Positions 1-13,200 of a stretch of 64,000 nucleotides of DNA are shown here, piece after piece (positions within the stretch are counted from its first letter, which is position 1; each line of letters opens with the position of its first letter). The stretch lies in contig BFEA01000004.1 in NCBI GenBank assembly GCA_003427395.1, positions 2,229,738 to 2,293,737 of the forward strand, read 5' to 3'. The stretch comes from Chara braunii. Its lineage: Eukaryota > Streptophyta > Charophyceae > Charales > Characeae. Both the position numbers and the translations under genes were made by a program. The notes beneath the pieces are model-generated. The model made no database searches, was not told where the DNA came from, and worked only from the letters and a program-made list of their open reading frames with translations.

Positions 1-154
1 CTATAAGTCTCCAACCTTGGCCAACAGCCAAGTCACCGACGCGCGCCTCGCCGTACGTTGCTTGGATCGATAGAATGAACAATCAAAAAGTGGCAGTGTA
101 TATTTCACGTTTCAGCGGAAGATTCATTCCGTTTTGCTCATCCTATCGATGGTA

Positions 155-221
<67 letters not shown>
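155..221. repeat. (GT)n(GA)n microsatellite
   Basis: Uninterrupted GT then GA dinucleotides, 26 bp from the hammerhead copy at 248-300. Confidence 0.95.
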
Positions 222-247
222 CTGCACTTCCGCACACGACTGTGCCA

Positions 248-300
248 GACTGTTTCGTTGTACTTTCACCGACTCATCAGGAGGTTCATCCCCGACAGTC
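248..300 (-). ncRNA. Hammerhead ribozyme motif, damaged copy 1
   Basis: Minus strand from 300: GACTGTC, stem I GGGG/CCTC with loop ATGAA, CTGATGA, stem II, GAAA, ACAGTC. Stem III is six perfect pairs and stem I pairs fully (one G-U). Stem II (GTCGG/ACAAC) has two mismatches, so this copy is probably weak or inactive. Same length (53 nt) and layout as the copy at 6056-6108, and similar flanking sequence (GATACCCCTGA..AAAG.GG) on the far side of stem III. Confidence 0.6.
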
Positions 301-544
301 CACCCAGGATACCCCTGACAAAAGTGGTGTGTGGGTGTGTGGGTGTCTGGGGGGGAGTGTGTTGTAAGTTTCCCCACCACAGCCTCTATTCTACCCAGAC
401 AAGTAGATTCGAGTTGAGCCAGCCCAACAACTAAAGAATTCACCTCTTTCGTAAGCAACATGAATCATAATTGAACCATTTTGAATTGTGTTTAGTTGGG
501 GTTTCTTTGGGGCAACAGTTCTATTATGCCTCCCGCGTACAAGG

Positions 545-655
545 CTGCCCACGTGTGTGTGTGTGCGCGCGCGCACACACACATGTGAGTCTGTGTGTGT
601 GAGCACGCGCACGTGTGTGTGTGAGAGTGTGCGTGTGTGTGTGTGTGAGAGAGAA
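545..655. repeat. GT/GC/CA-rich microsatellite
   Basis: Interrupted GTGT, GCGC, CACA and GAGA blocks. Confidence 0.9.
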
Positions 656-870
656 AGCCACTGCAACCATTGTTTCAACGCAGCCGGCCAACGGCGAGTT
701 TGACGGCGAGCTCAAACAGCCATCGCCATGTGCAATGGGATCTGATGAGTCGGGCCGTGCTTCACTTGGAAGGACTTGTGAGGGCTTGTTGATGTTTTGA
801 GAATCCACCGGTCCCTGCCATGTGATCTGAAAAATCGCACAAACACAATCCCCCCCCCAAAAACCGGAAT

Positions 871-933
871 GGGCCGATACTGGGCCTCGACGCACCACTG
901 ACCAAGTGGTGCGTCGAGGCCCAGTATTGGCCC
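871..933. repeat. Near-perfect 29-bp hairpin carrying GGGCCTCG ends
   Basis: GGGCCGATACTGGGCCTCGA, CGCACCACT (871-899) and its inverse (905-933) pair with one mismatch around a 5-nt loop. The GGGCCTCG..CACCACT core resembles the TIR of the 122-bp family, suggesting an interior-deleted relative. Confidence 0.8.
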
Positions 934-1772
934 GGTTTCATTGTTCCCCCCCCCTCCCCTCTCCTTTTTCCCGCCTTTTGCGACAGCTCGTGGGCAGAGC
1001 ACCGGGGCCCATCACGGCTTCGTTTTTTTCTTACGCGGTGAGTCATGGCGCTGCCTGTAGCTTCTGTTTTTTCAGTCCCATTTTCAGGCAAGCCATCGAC
1101 AGAGGCCACAAAATTTGCTGCTGATCGGACTGCCCAACTCACAGATGGGCAGAATCCGGTCGGGGTAGGTCATGACGCAGTGTCACACCTGACTGCATTA
1201 CACCCGACCAGAAGAAACTTAAATAGAAGGTAGTAGATGGCAAAGTCCTGTAGGTAGTGGTGAGACTCACACCGGGCAATATCAGCCTGGTCCACAGATC
1301 CAATGAGTGCTGAATAAGATACAGGCTGTCAAAAACGCCAAGCAACACCTCTTTCGTGCAGCAATGACAAACAAGGGAAACAAAGAAAACAGGCAAGCTG
1401 CCACATCCACGGAACCTATGCTTGTTGTTGGTCGCTACCGACTGCACTGGTTTTCCATTTGTTTGCTGAACTCCGATCCCAATCAAATGGCCAAACGCAG
1501 GCGCAGGAAGAAGGGGCAACAACTAACCTAAAGTGGGACAGGATAAATAATTGAATCACAAGATTGGGACAAGATGGGCCCAGTGAAATTCTATCCACTG
1601 CATTGGCAGCTGGAAGGTTGAGAGACACATTACCATAAATAAGAAGCAGCAAAACCAAGAGCAAAATGGAAAATGATGTCCTATCCAGACACAAGGTTAG
1701 AATACCCTTGAACACCACACGCACTTACAGAAGGTCGTTAAAGTGGCAAAGGAAGTCCCAGCCAGTACTTAC

Positions 1773-1902
1773 CTTCTGGAAGTTTATCTGAGCCTGCTCA
1801 ACAGTCAGCATTGTCAACCTTCCGCGCTTCATCATGTTCTCTATCTTAGTACTCAGTCTCCACTGCCGACAAGTCTCCAATGCCAGATATGGGCAGATTG
1901 CG
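1773..1902 (-). CDS. GLU1: Fd-GOGAT exon 15 (last exon in the window)
   Basis: 130 nt completing Ser864 and coding 865-907: [43 protein letters not shown]. Acceptor TTGTACAG|C, donor AAG|GTAAGT (perfect consensus), phase 0. The next exon, expected to encode the NAG.LK..SKMGIS block, is not found in 1-1772 and should lie to the left. Confidence 0.96.
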
Positions 1903-4900
1903 CTGTACAACGAGTGGGGACCACACAAGGATCATCAACCACACATCAGATCGAGCTTGGCTCACTGTTATTATCATTAAAGAACAACAAAAAGAGTGCA
2001 ACGCTCCCCACGATAAGTGGAACCACACTCTTCTGGTGTATACTTAACTGCCATATCTGGTATATACTTTATCTGGATTTAAAATCCACTAAGGAGTGAG
2101 GACCAGTTCAGTGTACCGAATACAAGGACACATCAGACGAAAGGTTCACTGACGAATGTGTGCTTCACTTTTTTGAAGCTTGCTTGTGGAATAAAAAGCG
2201 AGGGTGGAGAATAGCAAATGTAATATGTAATATGTATATAATTTATCTGGATTTAAAATCCACGGAGGAGTGAGGACCAGTTCAGTGAACCGAATTCAAG
2301 GACACGTCAAAAAGACAACAGGTTCACTGATGAACGCATGCTTCACTTTTATCAAGCTTGCTTGTGGAACAAAAGGCGAGGGGATGGAGAATAGCAAACA
2401 GAATAGGACCAGCAGTAAACCCATCCTTGTGGCTGAATGATCAGTGACGTTGATAAAAAGACTAGAAGCTTAAATCCTAACGAATAGAATAATGCTAAGC
2501 GCTGCCCCCCTCCAAAAAAAAGAACGTGAAAAAGTAGTGACAGGACATAGAAATAGGTGGGAGGATGCCTCTGTGGGTTAGCAAATGACATGGCCGTTCC
2601 TGTTCTCTTTGTTTCACAAGTTTCTCAAAACAAGAAAGAAACATGCTAGGAAGGCTAGGCTGCCTGAGGACAAGGAGGGAGGGAGAGGATAAGAGAAAAG
2701 AACAAGTGCCTCTCAGCTAAACTGATGTGATCGAACTGGAGGTAAACTTTCTCTCATAAAATATGCAAGCAACAGACAGATAGGAGGCCCAAAGACAAGC
2801 TCTGTTCACCAACCAAAGGATCAAGATTCAAGAGCGAACAGGCTCTCCTTGGAACATTGATAAACAAAGAATTACACAGATGATTGCTATAGGTGAGGAA
2901 AGAGGTGAAGCAGATCTGGTATAGGAAAGAAAAGAATGAAACAGTGCACAAACTTGAGGACAGAATAGAAGCTCGAGTGCCAGTGAACTGGAATAGTCTC
3001 CAAACCATCCCTAAATGACTTAAAGTGAGGAAGGGAGAAAACCCGGCATAGACTCCGACATCACTAACAGCAGAAAAGTTGCTATGCACAGAGGCTGTGA
3101 GCAACTCACTATCATGCCTGTTCATACTGATAATACCAATCTGTGTCGGGTTTAACTTTTCAACATAAATGGTGGACTAATCCCATCCATGTGGTAGATT
3201 TCGATGGGCAGGATTGCACATTTATCAAAGGATTTAAGGTAGGGAGAAGTCGGGGGAGGGGGAGGGTAGAGCACATCGCCTTCTCCTTTTCAAGACGGCA
3301 CTGATCAGGCCCAGGTAGGGGAAGGGGGAGAGTGGGGAAGCGGGGGAGGCAAGGGAAAGGGTTCATTAGGGAGGTTGCTGATTCCGAACCTTGCACCATA
3401 TCCGATCAAGCATGCAAAGTGATGTGTGCTGAAGCACTGTGCGGTGTCTGCTACAATGGAAGCACTCAAACGGACTCCCCGCTGGATCAGATGGTGGTGT
3501 ACAGCTCCAACAGCCAGAAGAACAGGTATTGCCGGCCTCGAAGCCTCCTGCAAGAAGAGGGGAAGATTTATCATGGGATCAAGACTTTACCAGAATAACA
3601 ACCTCCATTGCGGGCGGGGAGGATTGACTGTCTGTGTTTTGCACATATTGGAAGCACAACCCCATCCTCATCCTGCTATCTAGCACCCCCATCCTTAGAG
3701 AAAGCAAATTTACCCGCAGTTCCTCTCAGCGTTTAGAAAGGCTGCCTAATTTCACCTTCGACCCTGGAATTACCAACTCCTCAGAGCAATCTCAGGGTCT
3801 CCTGACAGTGACTAGGGGAAAGGCCCGGGTGGGCTATAATTTTTTCCTATTTGCTCTTGGAAGAGGGACCCTACTGACACTGAAAATAAAATCATGCAAT
3901 TAAAGCAGCAATTTGGTACAATAACATAACTAGATTGCCTGCCCGAATAACCTTTGACAGCCGAATGAATAACAACAACTTGCTTCAATCAAGATTGGAC
4001 TAGGGGCCTCGCTCCACTACTCTCCAAATGTGAAAAACCAGACTGAATCCTCCACCAGGACATGGAATGATACATTGCTATATTTTTTGTCGTTTGTGCA
4101 TGTGGAGCATAGTAGAGCGAGGCCCTATATTGTGGTTGTTTCAACACTTCTGTTGGTGTTGGTTCTGGCATTTGTGTGTAGGCTCCCAACTTCCCAAGTC
4201 TAATGAAGTGCAGACAGGCTAGGTAGTCAGCACCGAAGGATTAGAGGATTGCAGCATTTGATTAGCACGGCCCCACCAAAGCCATCTCATTTTATGCATT
4301 GCGTCAGGCCTTAGATATCACATTGTGGCCCATACCTGGCCATACCCATGTCTTTATCGTGCGACGTGCATGATGCCCAGGCACACTAACTGACACAGAA
4401 CATTTGGATTGCTAGGACTGCAAGACTGCAACCATATAAATCTTCCCACTATGCAAAAGAAGATAAGATTGTCATAGGTACATGGACTGGCTTGCAATAT
4501 ATTTTCAAGGAGTTAAATCCTGAGATCCCTTGACATATCGTCCAATAAGTGCAAGCTCTGATGGCATCATCACCACATGCGTGACGGTGATGAATATCTG
4601 CGAAAAATGAAAAGGTGATGGCTTTGCAAAAGATGGAAAATGCAAATCAAGACCCAATAGAAGTTCTTGCACTGTGTCAACACACCTGCCATATACAAAG
4701 ACAAGGACGCCACATATGCCACCTCATTAGGATGCAAAGTTGCAAACTTTATTGCCTGCAATAAGGGGCAGGCCTCACTAACAGACACTGCGCTCATGCT
4801 TGGAACCTGGCCGTGATAACAATGTCATACAGGTTTGTGCTTTCATCTGTGCTTTGATATGTGCTTTCATATGTGCTTTCAAAGCATGAACATGGCACCA

Positions 4901-6297
4901 AATGGGGCCTGGCCCCACCTGACAAAACCCATGGGCTAAGAAGGGAGCGCATGCTTTGATAAGAGGAAAGAGGAACTATGTCCTTCATTCCTCCCCCCCC
5001 CTTTGAATAGGGGTGTTGACGCCTTTTGCTAAGCCCTCATCGTTTTTGCCCCCGTTTTCCATTTGTCTGACAACATGTGCTGTGGCATATTCATTGGCAT
5101 GGTTTCGTTTCGCTCTATTGCTTTTAGTATCTCTTCCAAATGCTTTGCTCGTACACAATCTGGCCACGATTTCTTGTCCGTACTTTTAGCGACTGCCATG
5201 GAGACATACTGTGTAGTAATTTACGACATCATTATGGCTCACCAGCTGTGGTGTCTGATCGCTGAGCACAATGAGCTTTGATCCATTCCTAACGGCATTC
5301 TCTGCGTCTGCACAGAGCTGTTCCAGGGCCTTGCCCAAAGCACCCTCCAATCCTTGAGAGATGTCAAAGAAGATTGGCAATGTCGCAGGCTTCAGCTCAG
5401 GGTCCGCCTTAAGCTCCATCAAATCCTGCTCATTCAATATCGGGGATGGAAGCCGCACCTGCCAAGGGACACCAAATACAACAGAGGCACATACCTCAGC
5501 AAAAGAAAAACAGAGCACTTCACCAGTCCCCTACAACATTTGATTAAGAAATCAGCAAGGAGAAGAGAAGTTGCAACCTGAAAAGTACTACATAGATCAA
5601 GCACTTGCTTGATCCAAGGTAAAAATGAAAAGAGAGGAAGGAAAGCACACACTGAAGTTGAATGAGCAATCAACTGAAAAGAGAGGGAGAAGCCACAAAT
5701 CCGAATGCATGATATAGATAAAACGGAGAGCGAAGAAAAATGCAAATCTGAATAAGCATTTCTTGAGCATTCGTCCTCTCATATGGGCCCTTCCCTTCTT
5801 CCTCGTCCCCACGCTCCTCTCCTACCCTTCCCATGACCATCTCTAAATGCAGTCAGCCTCTGGTGCCCATCAACTCTTTGCTACCTCTCAGAGGAGAGGG
5901 GGGGGGGGGGGTTAGACTTGGGGTTGCTGACCCCACAGTCGTCAATTCATCTTCACCGGGAATCAAATGGTTGCCGGCATTCCTGCAGCAGAGTGTACTT
6001 TTGCGTTGTCATGTTCGCTATACACACCTTCGCGAAAAAATGAAAGACTGTGCCAAACTGTTTCGTCGGACTTTCACCAACTCATCAGGAGGTTGAACCC
6101 TGACAGTCTTCCCAGGATGCATTTGACTGATGAATAAGGACTCACAATTGCCCAGAGTTAGAGATACCCCTGAGCAAAGCGGTTGACTTTACTCACACCA
6201 ACCCTACTAGCAGTCTGTTGGTCCAAGCACCTGACAAGAAATGGCAGTAAGTCTGCAAAACTAGTCTATCATTATTAGCATCATATGCATGTGTCTG

Positions 6298-6347
<50 letters not shown>

Positions 6348-9300
6348 GAATGATGGGATGCTTTGAGGAGCTTCTTGTTGTTCATTCAGCATATATATTC
6401 AATCTCTTCGCTTGCGAGCAAATGTCTGACTTCAGTGTCTGCAGTGTTACTAGTTGAATTTTGAGTTGTGAGAACTTGTGACCAAGTTCATTGCAATTTC
6501 TGCGGCAACCCCAACTGGCATCCCATGCCTACCTGTCTTGCATTCTCCGGTCCAAGGTTCAAAATGTTGCCTCGCTCGCCGAGGTTCATTTCCAATGACA
6601 TTACCAACCCTTCTCTCAGGGGATCAATGGGGGGATTCGTCACCTGCCACACAGTTAATGAGCAAAATCATTATACAATAATCCATCAGTGCTCGTGAGA
6701 ATGCCTAGAAACAAGAGGTGACTAAGAAGACGAGCACGATGGCAGTGTGTAGCCCTGTCGAGTGAAAGTGTAAGGGGGAAGAAAGGGAGTCGGGGTGAGA
6801 GGGGATCAGGACAGAACTTTGCGTAAATCACCAAGGACAATCGCATTTTACTGCTCCATGAGACACCGACCGATTTACAATGAGATGCATGCAAGGATTA
6901 AATGATTTTGAAATTTAAATCACATTGATGATAAAGCAGACAAAAATTCACAAAACAACATACACACGTACTCTGCTCTCAGAAAGAGGGAAAGATGGAA
7001 GGACGGGAAGTTGGGAACTGAAAAAGAAAGACATACACCCAATAGCATTGCCCATAGCAGCTGACAAGTTTCTGGCCAAGACAGTAGCTAACAGAACCAA
7101 GAACGTTCCAGACAAGGGCTTTCATAACAATTTTTACAAGGGGTTTATATGAGGGAGATATCTACTCGGTAATAACAAGCCCACACAAAGTTTGCAAGCC
7201 GATACTCCTCAGTGGATGAGGGAGAAGGGATAACCACAAGCTCAGCCGAAGCAGCAAGATGCAAGTGCGGCCAAGGAAAAACAGATGATGCCATGCACAT
7301 TGCTCCTTTGACTGTGACGACGTAGAATGCTCTCACATAAATCAGAAAGACATGAGACAGACTACCAGAAAACCCTGTTGCTTTCTAAAAAGGACCAGGT
7401 ATTCTGAACACTCCCACAATACCTTAAAAAGAAAAAAGAAACGAAACTCAGTAGAAGACTGTCTCTTGGCGCTTGACCATATATATAAAATAATGCCAAA
7501 AAGACAATTCAAGATGCATAATGGAAACAGAGATGCCGACGGAGGGCAACGGCACAGTTGGCAATGGAACAAACTCCAAACAATACAGAGAAAGCACAGG
7601 AAATAAGGCACGCTAGGAAACCAAGCGGATAGCAAACAGCGAGGTGGTGACCTACCATTCATTGCAAAATATGGTTCAAGGATTGGTGTAGATCAGGAGC
7701 TTCGGGAGACCAATCACAGAGGAAGTTGCAAATATGAAGACGAAAGTGACAGCACTGACACGGCAATGGAGCACTGGCAGGGACGGACGAGCTTGCTGGA
7801 TCCTTGGTATGGTGGGAGCAATGCTCGGAGTTGTTTCCAAAAGAAAGGAAACAAACAGTGCATCCTTCCACTAAATGAAATCCTCCCAGAAAAGAAGCCT
7901 AGCTGATGCTCCTCAGTACAGAATGGAGCCGAGTCCGTATGGGGAAAAAGCTTGCAGGCTACCTGGAGTATATTTTTTCTGGCCCCATTGAAGTCCCTCT
8001 CATGACATGCTTGTGGATGAACCCTTAGTGAAAAGGGGAGAAAGTTCAAACGCAAAAGATGGGGGCGAGGGCATAGATGGGGAGGGCGTATCAAGCACCA
8101 GCTTTGCTTGACTGGCAACAATCTCCAGCCATGGCAGTTCTTGCAAGGCACAGAGGCTTGCGTCAAGGCACAGTAAATGTCACAGAAGAGAGAGGCAAAA
8201 TGCTCACCTGGGCAAAGCGCTGTTTGAAGTAATCAAATAGCAAATGTGGGCGTTGCGACAGTGCTGCAAGGGGGATATCGTCACCCATACAGAACGTCGG
8301 TTCCTTGCCTTGTGCAGCCATGTTCTCTATCACGAGTTGTACATCTTCACTTGAGTATCCAAATGCACTGTTGTGTTGTTGAATCACCATGATAACGAGG
8401 CCGCACCATCAAAGTGCATACCATGGGTAGCATCAGTCAAGATCACATCACAAATATGGACAAACAAAGAGCAGCCGTCAGAAAACGTTTTTTGAGGACA
8501 CGAGTGTCATCCATCTACTCCCCTCTGTTGAATAAAGACAAGCGCAGGTAACAGCATGCTGGACTAGATCATCCTCATGTGTGAGACTGTCCGCACAAGA
8601 ACATGGAATCGGTAGTCGCAAGGCTGTATGGCATAGAATACGCGAACAAGAGGAGGTGGAGAAACAGGGAGGATAATTGCATACCAAGCACCCAATATTC
8701 ACTACCACCATCACCAAAGGTAAGGGGAGAAGAACCATCACAGCAACCACCAGTCACCACAAGCAGCCAATCTTCACCACCACCATCATGAAAGGCGAGG
8801 TGAGCACACAACCATTACAGCAACCATCACCACATGGAATGATTACGTACAGAGGCTTATATTTATCACCATCATGAGACGTCACCATACCCATAACCAC
8901 CACAATCACATCCAACCCTGCCATCATCACCCATCACCACCATCACCACCATCATCATCATCCTCCCATCCAATCCCACTCCGACCACCATCACCACTAC
9001 CATCATCTACAACGTTCTTGTCATCATCATCATCATCATCATAACCATTTAGAATTCCCAAAGCAGACAGCATACAGAGCAGCTCAACCCACACCCACGC
9101 ACAAAATTGTTGCTGCTCCACAGATTTTTTGCTACACATTTGCTTTATGAGCAATGGGTTGCAGATATGAGGCATAGCAATGATGCTGAAAACTCAACAG
9201 TGCTACATTAGAGCTGATATGAATTGGCCTCCGTTAAGAGGATGAAACAAGGGGAGAGGAAGAGAGAGACAGGGTGAGGGATGCCGAGTATTGGAACGGT

Positions 9301-10179
9301 CACACAAAGACATACAGGGTAGCAATCCTTCATGCACATACAATGCTGCTGAACAGGTGATTACAAAGGTGCATGACAGTGAGTACACAAAATATTCTAG
9401 CTCGCCACGTTCTCAGGTCATTTGGAAGACACCACCACACTACTGAGACACTCACTCACTTTTGCCTCGTAAGGAGACCATTGCCATCTAATGTAGAAGA
9501 CATTGGATATGGTGCCGGTTCATGTACACGGCTGGACTTCAGCCAATCGCCATATGGGGCAAGACTTGCCACACGCTTTTTGATATCACTATTGTACAAA
9601 ACCTGCACAAATATACACATATCGGCCAAACAAACCCTCAGCAATACATTCAGCACACAAAGCAAATATAATAACACACAAATAGACACATCAATTCCCG
9701 GATTTTTCTCCCAAAAAGGACCTAAGTCCAGAAGACAGACATAAATAATACAAACATGATCAAACATAATTCAAGTTCAAAATTTCAACAATTCCTATAA
9801 CACATAGACAAGAAGATAAGTGCGGAAGCAGCCACAGCTGGCATCATGATGCTGTTCATAGGAGAGGGAACGACACACATGCAGAGACTGGTGGATGCAG
9901 CAGGAATGAGAAGACTCAGCCTAAGAACGCACTAAACTCGACAGGACTCCCATCAACCACAGGGCTTTTCTAGCAGCACAACATCACATGAGAATAAATG
10001 CAAGAGAAAAGGAATGGCTAAGCATACACATCGTGAGGAGGAAGTATGTGCATGCAAGATAAGCAGATTGATGGCAGAAAGTGCAGAACACCTAACTGTG
10101 AGAGAGGGGTCTGAAAAGGTCTACACAACCAATTTGGAAAGCACACAGCAGGGTACCTGTCGTAGGTCACGTCTGTGAA

Positions 10180-10223
<44 letters not shown>

Positions 10224-13200
10224 GCACTTTCAGACTGCATATGAAGGGAGAGGGGAGAGAGTTTGAATGGTTTTCAATATCTCATGCTCCTCTGAAGTAT
10301 TTCGATAACAGTATCATGTTTGCTGTATCGACTGCATCAACCAGGTACCCAAGTTGTAGATGCCAAGCAGATCCTCAACTGTGGTAAGAGTCATAATACA
10401 GGTGGTCTTCACATCACTTGACAGTTTATCGATAACCAACACTACAAGTAGACTATGACAGTGACGTGAGACTGATTGCCACCGATATTTTTTCCTTGAA
10501 AGATTTGAAAGAACATAAAGACAGACTGCGACTGCAAAGTGTAGTATTTGTTCCCCAACTCTTATCTGATCCGTGGTTCATTAGGCCAAATCAAAAAGAG
10601 AAAAGAGAGAGACAAATGGATCATAACATAAGATTCATAAGAATCGCAACACAATGCTCACCCTGCTAACATGAGTTCCAGACTCGCTTCGTCAAAGAAA
10701 ATAGAAGCATGCATGTCATACCCCACTGGCATGACTACAACATGCAGTGCGCATGTGTGTACAGTGGGAACGTCTTCCGTCTTTACTCCATGTTCTTCCT
10801 GCATTTTATTCATGTCTTCGCCCCCTTTCCTCTGTCTTCAAAAAAATCTAGACAGTCAAGACTCTAAAGTCTTTGCTTGCACTTTAAAGTCTAGACTCTA
10901 GACTTTAAACAGAAGCACACACGTTTGAGAGGAACCAAAATAATCACAAATTCACAAGGGGGATTCCCAGACAGCAACGACAGATGCTTGCAAGATGACA
11001 CAGTTCTATATCGGCAGGCTGAACGTCTTGTCATTCATCACCTCTTCAGGCTAGGCTAGTGGTAAATTAACGGTGATGGCAACATTTATTTTGTAACTGA
11101 CAGACCGCCTCATGGAAAGATCCTCAGTAAGTAATGGGATGAGGACAAAACACCCGTGAAAACAACAAATAAACTTCAATAAAGTAGCGCCAACAAAATC
11201 ACAAGAACAACTGGAGCGTACCTCTCCAGTCTCCACGTTGGCAATGACCATCATTCCTGGGCCGAGCCTCCCTTTGGACAAGATGGTGGAGTCATCAATA
11301 TTGAGCACACCAACCTGTAGAAACAACAAGCATGGACATTGGATAAGTGTGTTTATAACGTGTTCACAGATGACCAACTGAATCATCCTTCAGCACATAC
11401 CACTGCTGTGTTCTAAGATTGAGAGTTGTGCTTCTGTTAGAATGACTAGGCACTGGACAATAGGCGATATGTAACAAATATACCATGCCATTGGCCTTCG
11501 AAAATATGTTTTCAATAGCCCTGTCTTCAAAACAATGAGACACGACACAGAGTGACAAACACACTACGGTAGTTGATAATAGGCATCTCCTATACTGTGC
11601 AGGTGTAATCCTTCTCACGAGGATTGAAATTCATAGAATTGAACTTCCCAAGTGGTACGAACGTTCATTATGAATCGCTCCTTTGCCTATATAAATGAAG
11701 TCTACATTGTAGATAAAGTAACCCCCTCGGTTCCGTAAACAACTGTCATTGCAGTCAGTCTTCTCGCAGTCGGTCTCCTTGCGTACCATGAAATGCTCAT
11801 CTTGACGCCGAAGTTGACGGTTAAATTGTGTTAACGCATCCGCATACCTGGCATACCTACAGGACCCAGTCTGCAAAGGTCCATAGAGGATCTGAAGCAA
11901 TGTACAGTTTTCATTCCCCTTGCTCATAAAACAGCAAAAGCGCCGCCTGCTCATTTCCAGGCACTCCAATTTCATTACCTCTGATGCTACATACAGCATG
12001 TCGTCAGATGTTCTCCAGAAACGAGCGGGTCGAAGTCCATTACGATCAAGACAGGCCCCCACAGTTTTTCCATTGCTGCAAAATATAAGGCAAATCACAG
12101 AGCCATAGCAAGCCAATCAGTATCACAGGCGTATCGATCAACTATAAGAAAGCACTTTCCAACACAGATGAAGGAAAGAGCATACACTTAGGGGTCCTTC
12201 GGCCAGACGGAAGGATGCGTGTGTGAGTCCCAATGATGTATTAATTCTTGACTTGCCGGTGGAATAGGAACCGGACTGACGCTCCCCAGAATAGAATGGA
12301 GCCGGGACCATAAGGCCCCGTTTATAAATTAAAAAAAAAGGAAAGAGCATACAGCATGAGGCATGCTGAACCTGTTTTTCTTTCTTCTCTGGAGTTCCCT
12401 TTGTTACCTTTTTTTTTCAGCATATGGGCCTTTGGACCATTTCTCAATTTGTGAGTTTAACTATGCCAGGGGGCATGCCACTCTTCTTTGTATTGCAACA
12501 ATTATGACGGATTAAAAAGCACATTTCTTCCGTCCGTCTTTCACGGTTTCTCTTCCCATTGCTTAGCTCTCCCTTTTCACTGTGGCTCTCCGGTGCAAGG
12601 CTCAGCACGTTGGTGTATTTCGTACACTGGTCAGCAGTTTGCAGGTGATGTTTCAAGTGTTGAATACCCCCTGGGCTGTGTCCTGTGCAGTGATCTCCAC
12701 CCTACAGGGCCATCATCATGTAAGCAAAGCGATGCTCCAAGTGTTGAATACCCCCAGAGCTGCATCCTGAGCAGGGACTGAACCCAGCACAGCAGGTGGC
12801 CTGAGCCTTCACCGCCTGGGAGGATGAATCACATTCTTGCAACTCGCCAGCACGAGGACAGCAATTTGGGCATTGTCATCTGGAGGAAGGCAACAGCAAG
12901 AAGGTGCAGGAGAAGCACAGAGAGAACCGGGCAAGATAGAAAAACAGGCTGCTGATCTCCGGATGAGTGATGAAGCAGTGCATGCCATTGGCAATAAAGA
13001 GTTTGTTGATTGGCATCACAAACTCGAGACGAGCATGGTGGCAGCAATGGGGATGGGATAGTAGAAACAAAAGATTCTGTACCCAAACGAGACTGTGGAG
13101 GAGGCAAGAGGGTTTCTAGTTTATCTGTAGACAAACAGGAAAAAACGCAAGAAGGGTCAATGCACGGGTTAGAGAGAGCACGAGGATGGTAGGAACAAGA

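Larger units (their letters stand above)
1..1772 (-). other. Fd-GOGAT intron 15 (partial)
   Basis: Intron downstream of exon 15, continuing beyond the window. It holds GT/GA microsatellites (155-221, 545-655), a damaged hammerhead motif (248-300) and a near-perfect 63-bp hairpin (871-933). Confidence 0.8.
5459..6532 (-). other. Fd-GOGAT intron 12
   Basis: 1074 bp. It carries the best hammerhead-ribozyme motif (6056-6108, sense to the gene), a GA microsatellite at 6302-6346 and a poly-G run at 5898-5911. Confidence 0.85.

Noticed and set aside
736-775. CTGATGAGTC on the plus strand as another hammerhead
   Set aside because: No GAAA strand or pairing stem II/III follows within range.
1-1772. 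Fd-GOGAT exon 16
   Set aside because: No minus-strand segment matches the expected SKMGIS/GAQIFE blocks.
8677-9175. Thr/Ser- or Asp-rich proteins from the CAC/CAT tract
   Set aside because: Simple-sequence translation within intron 10.
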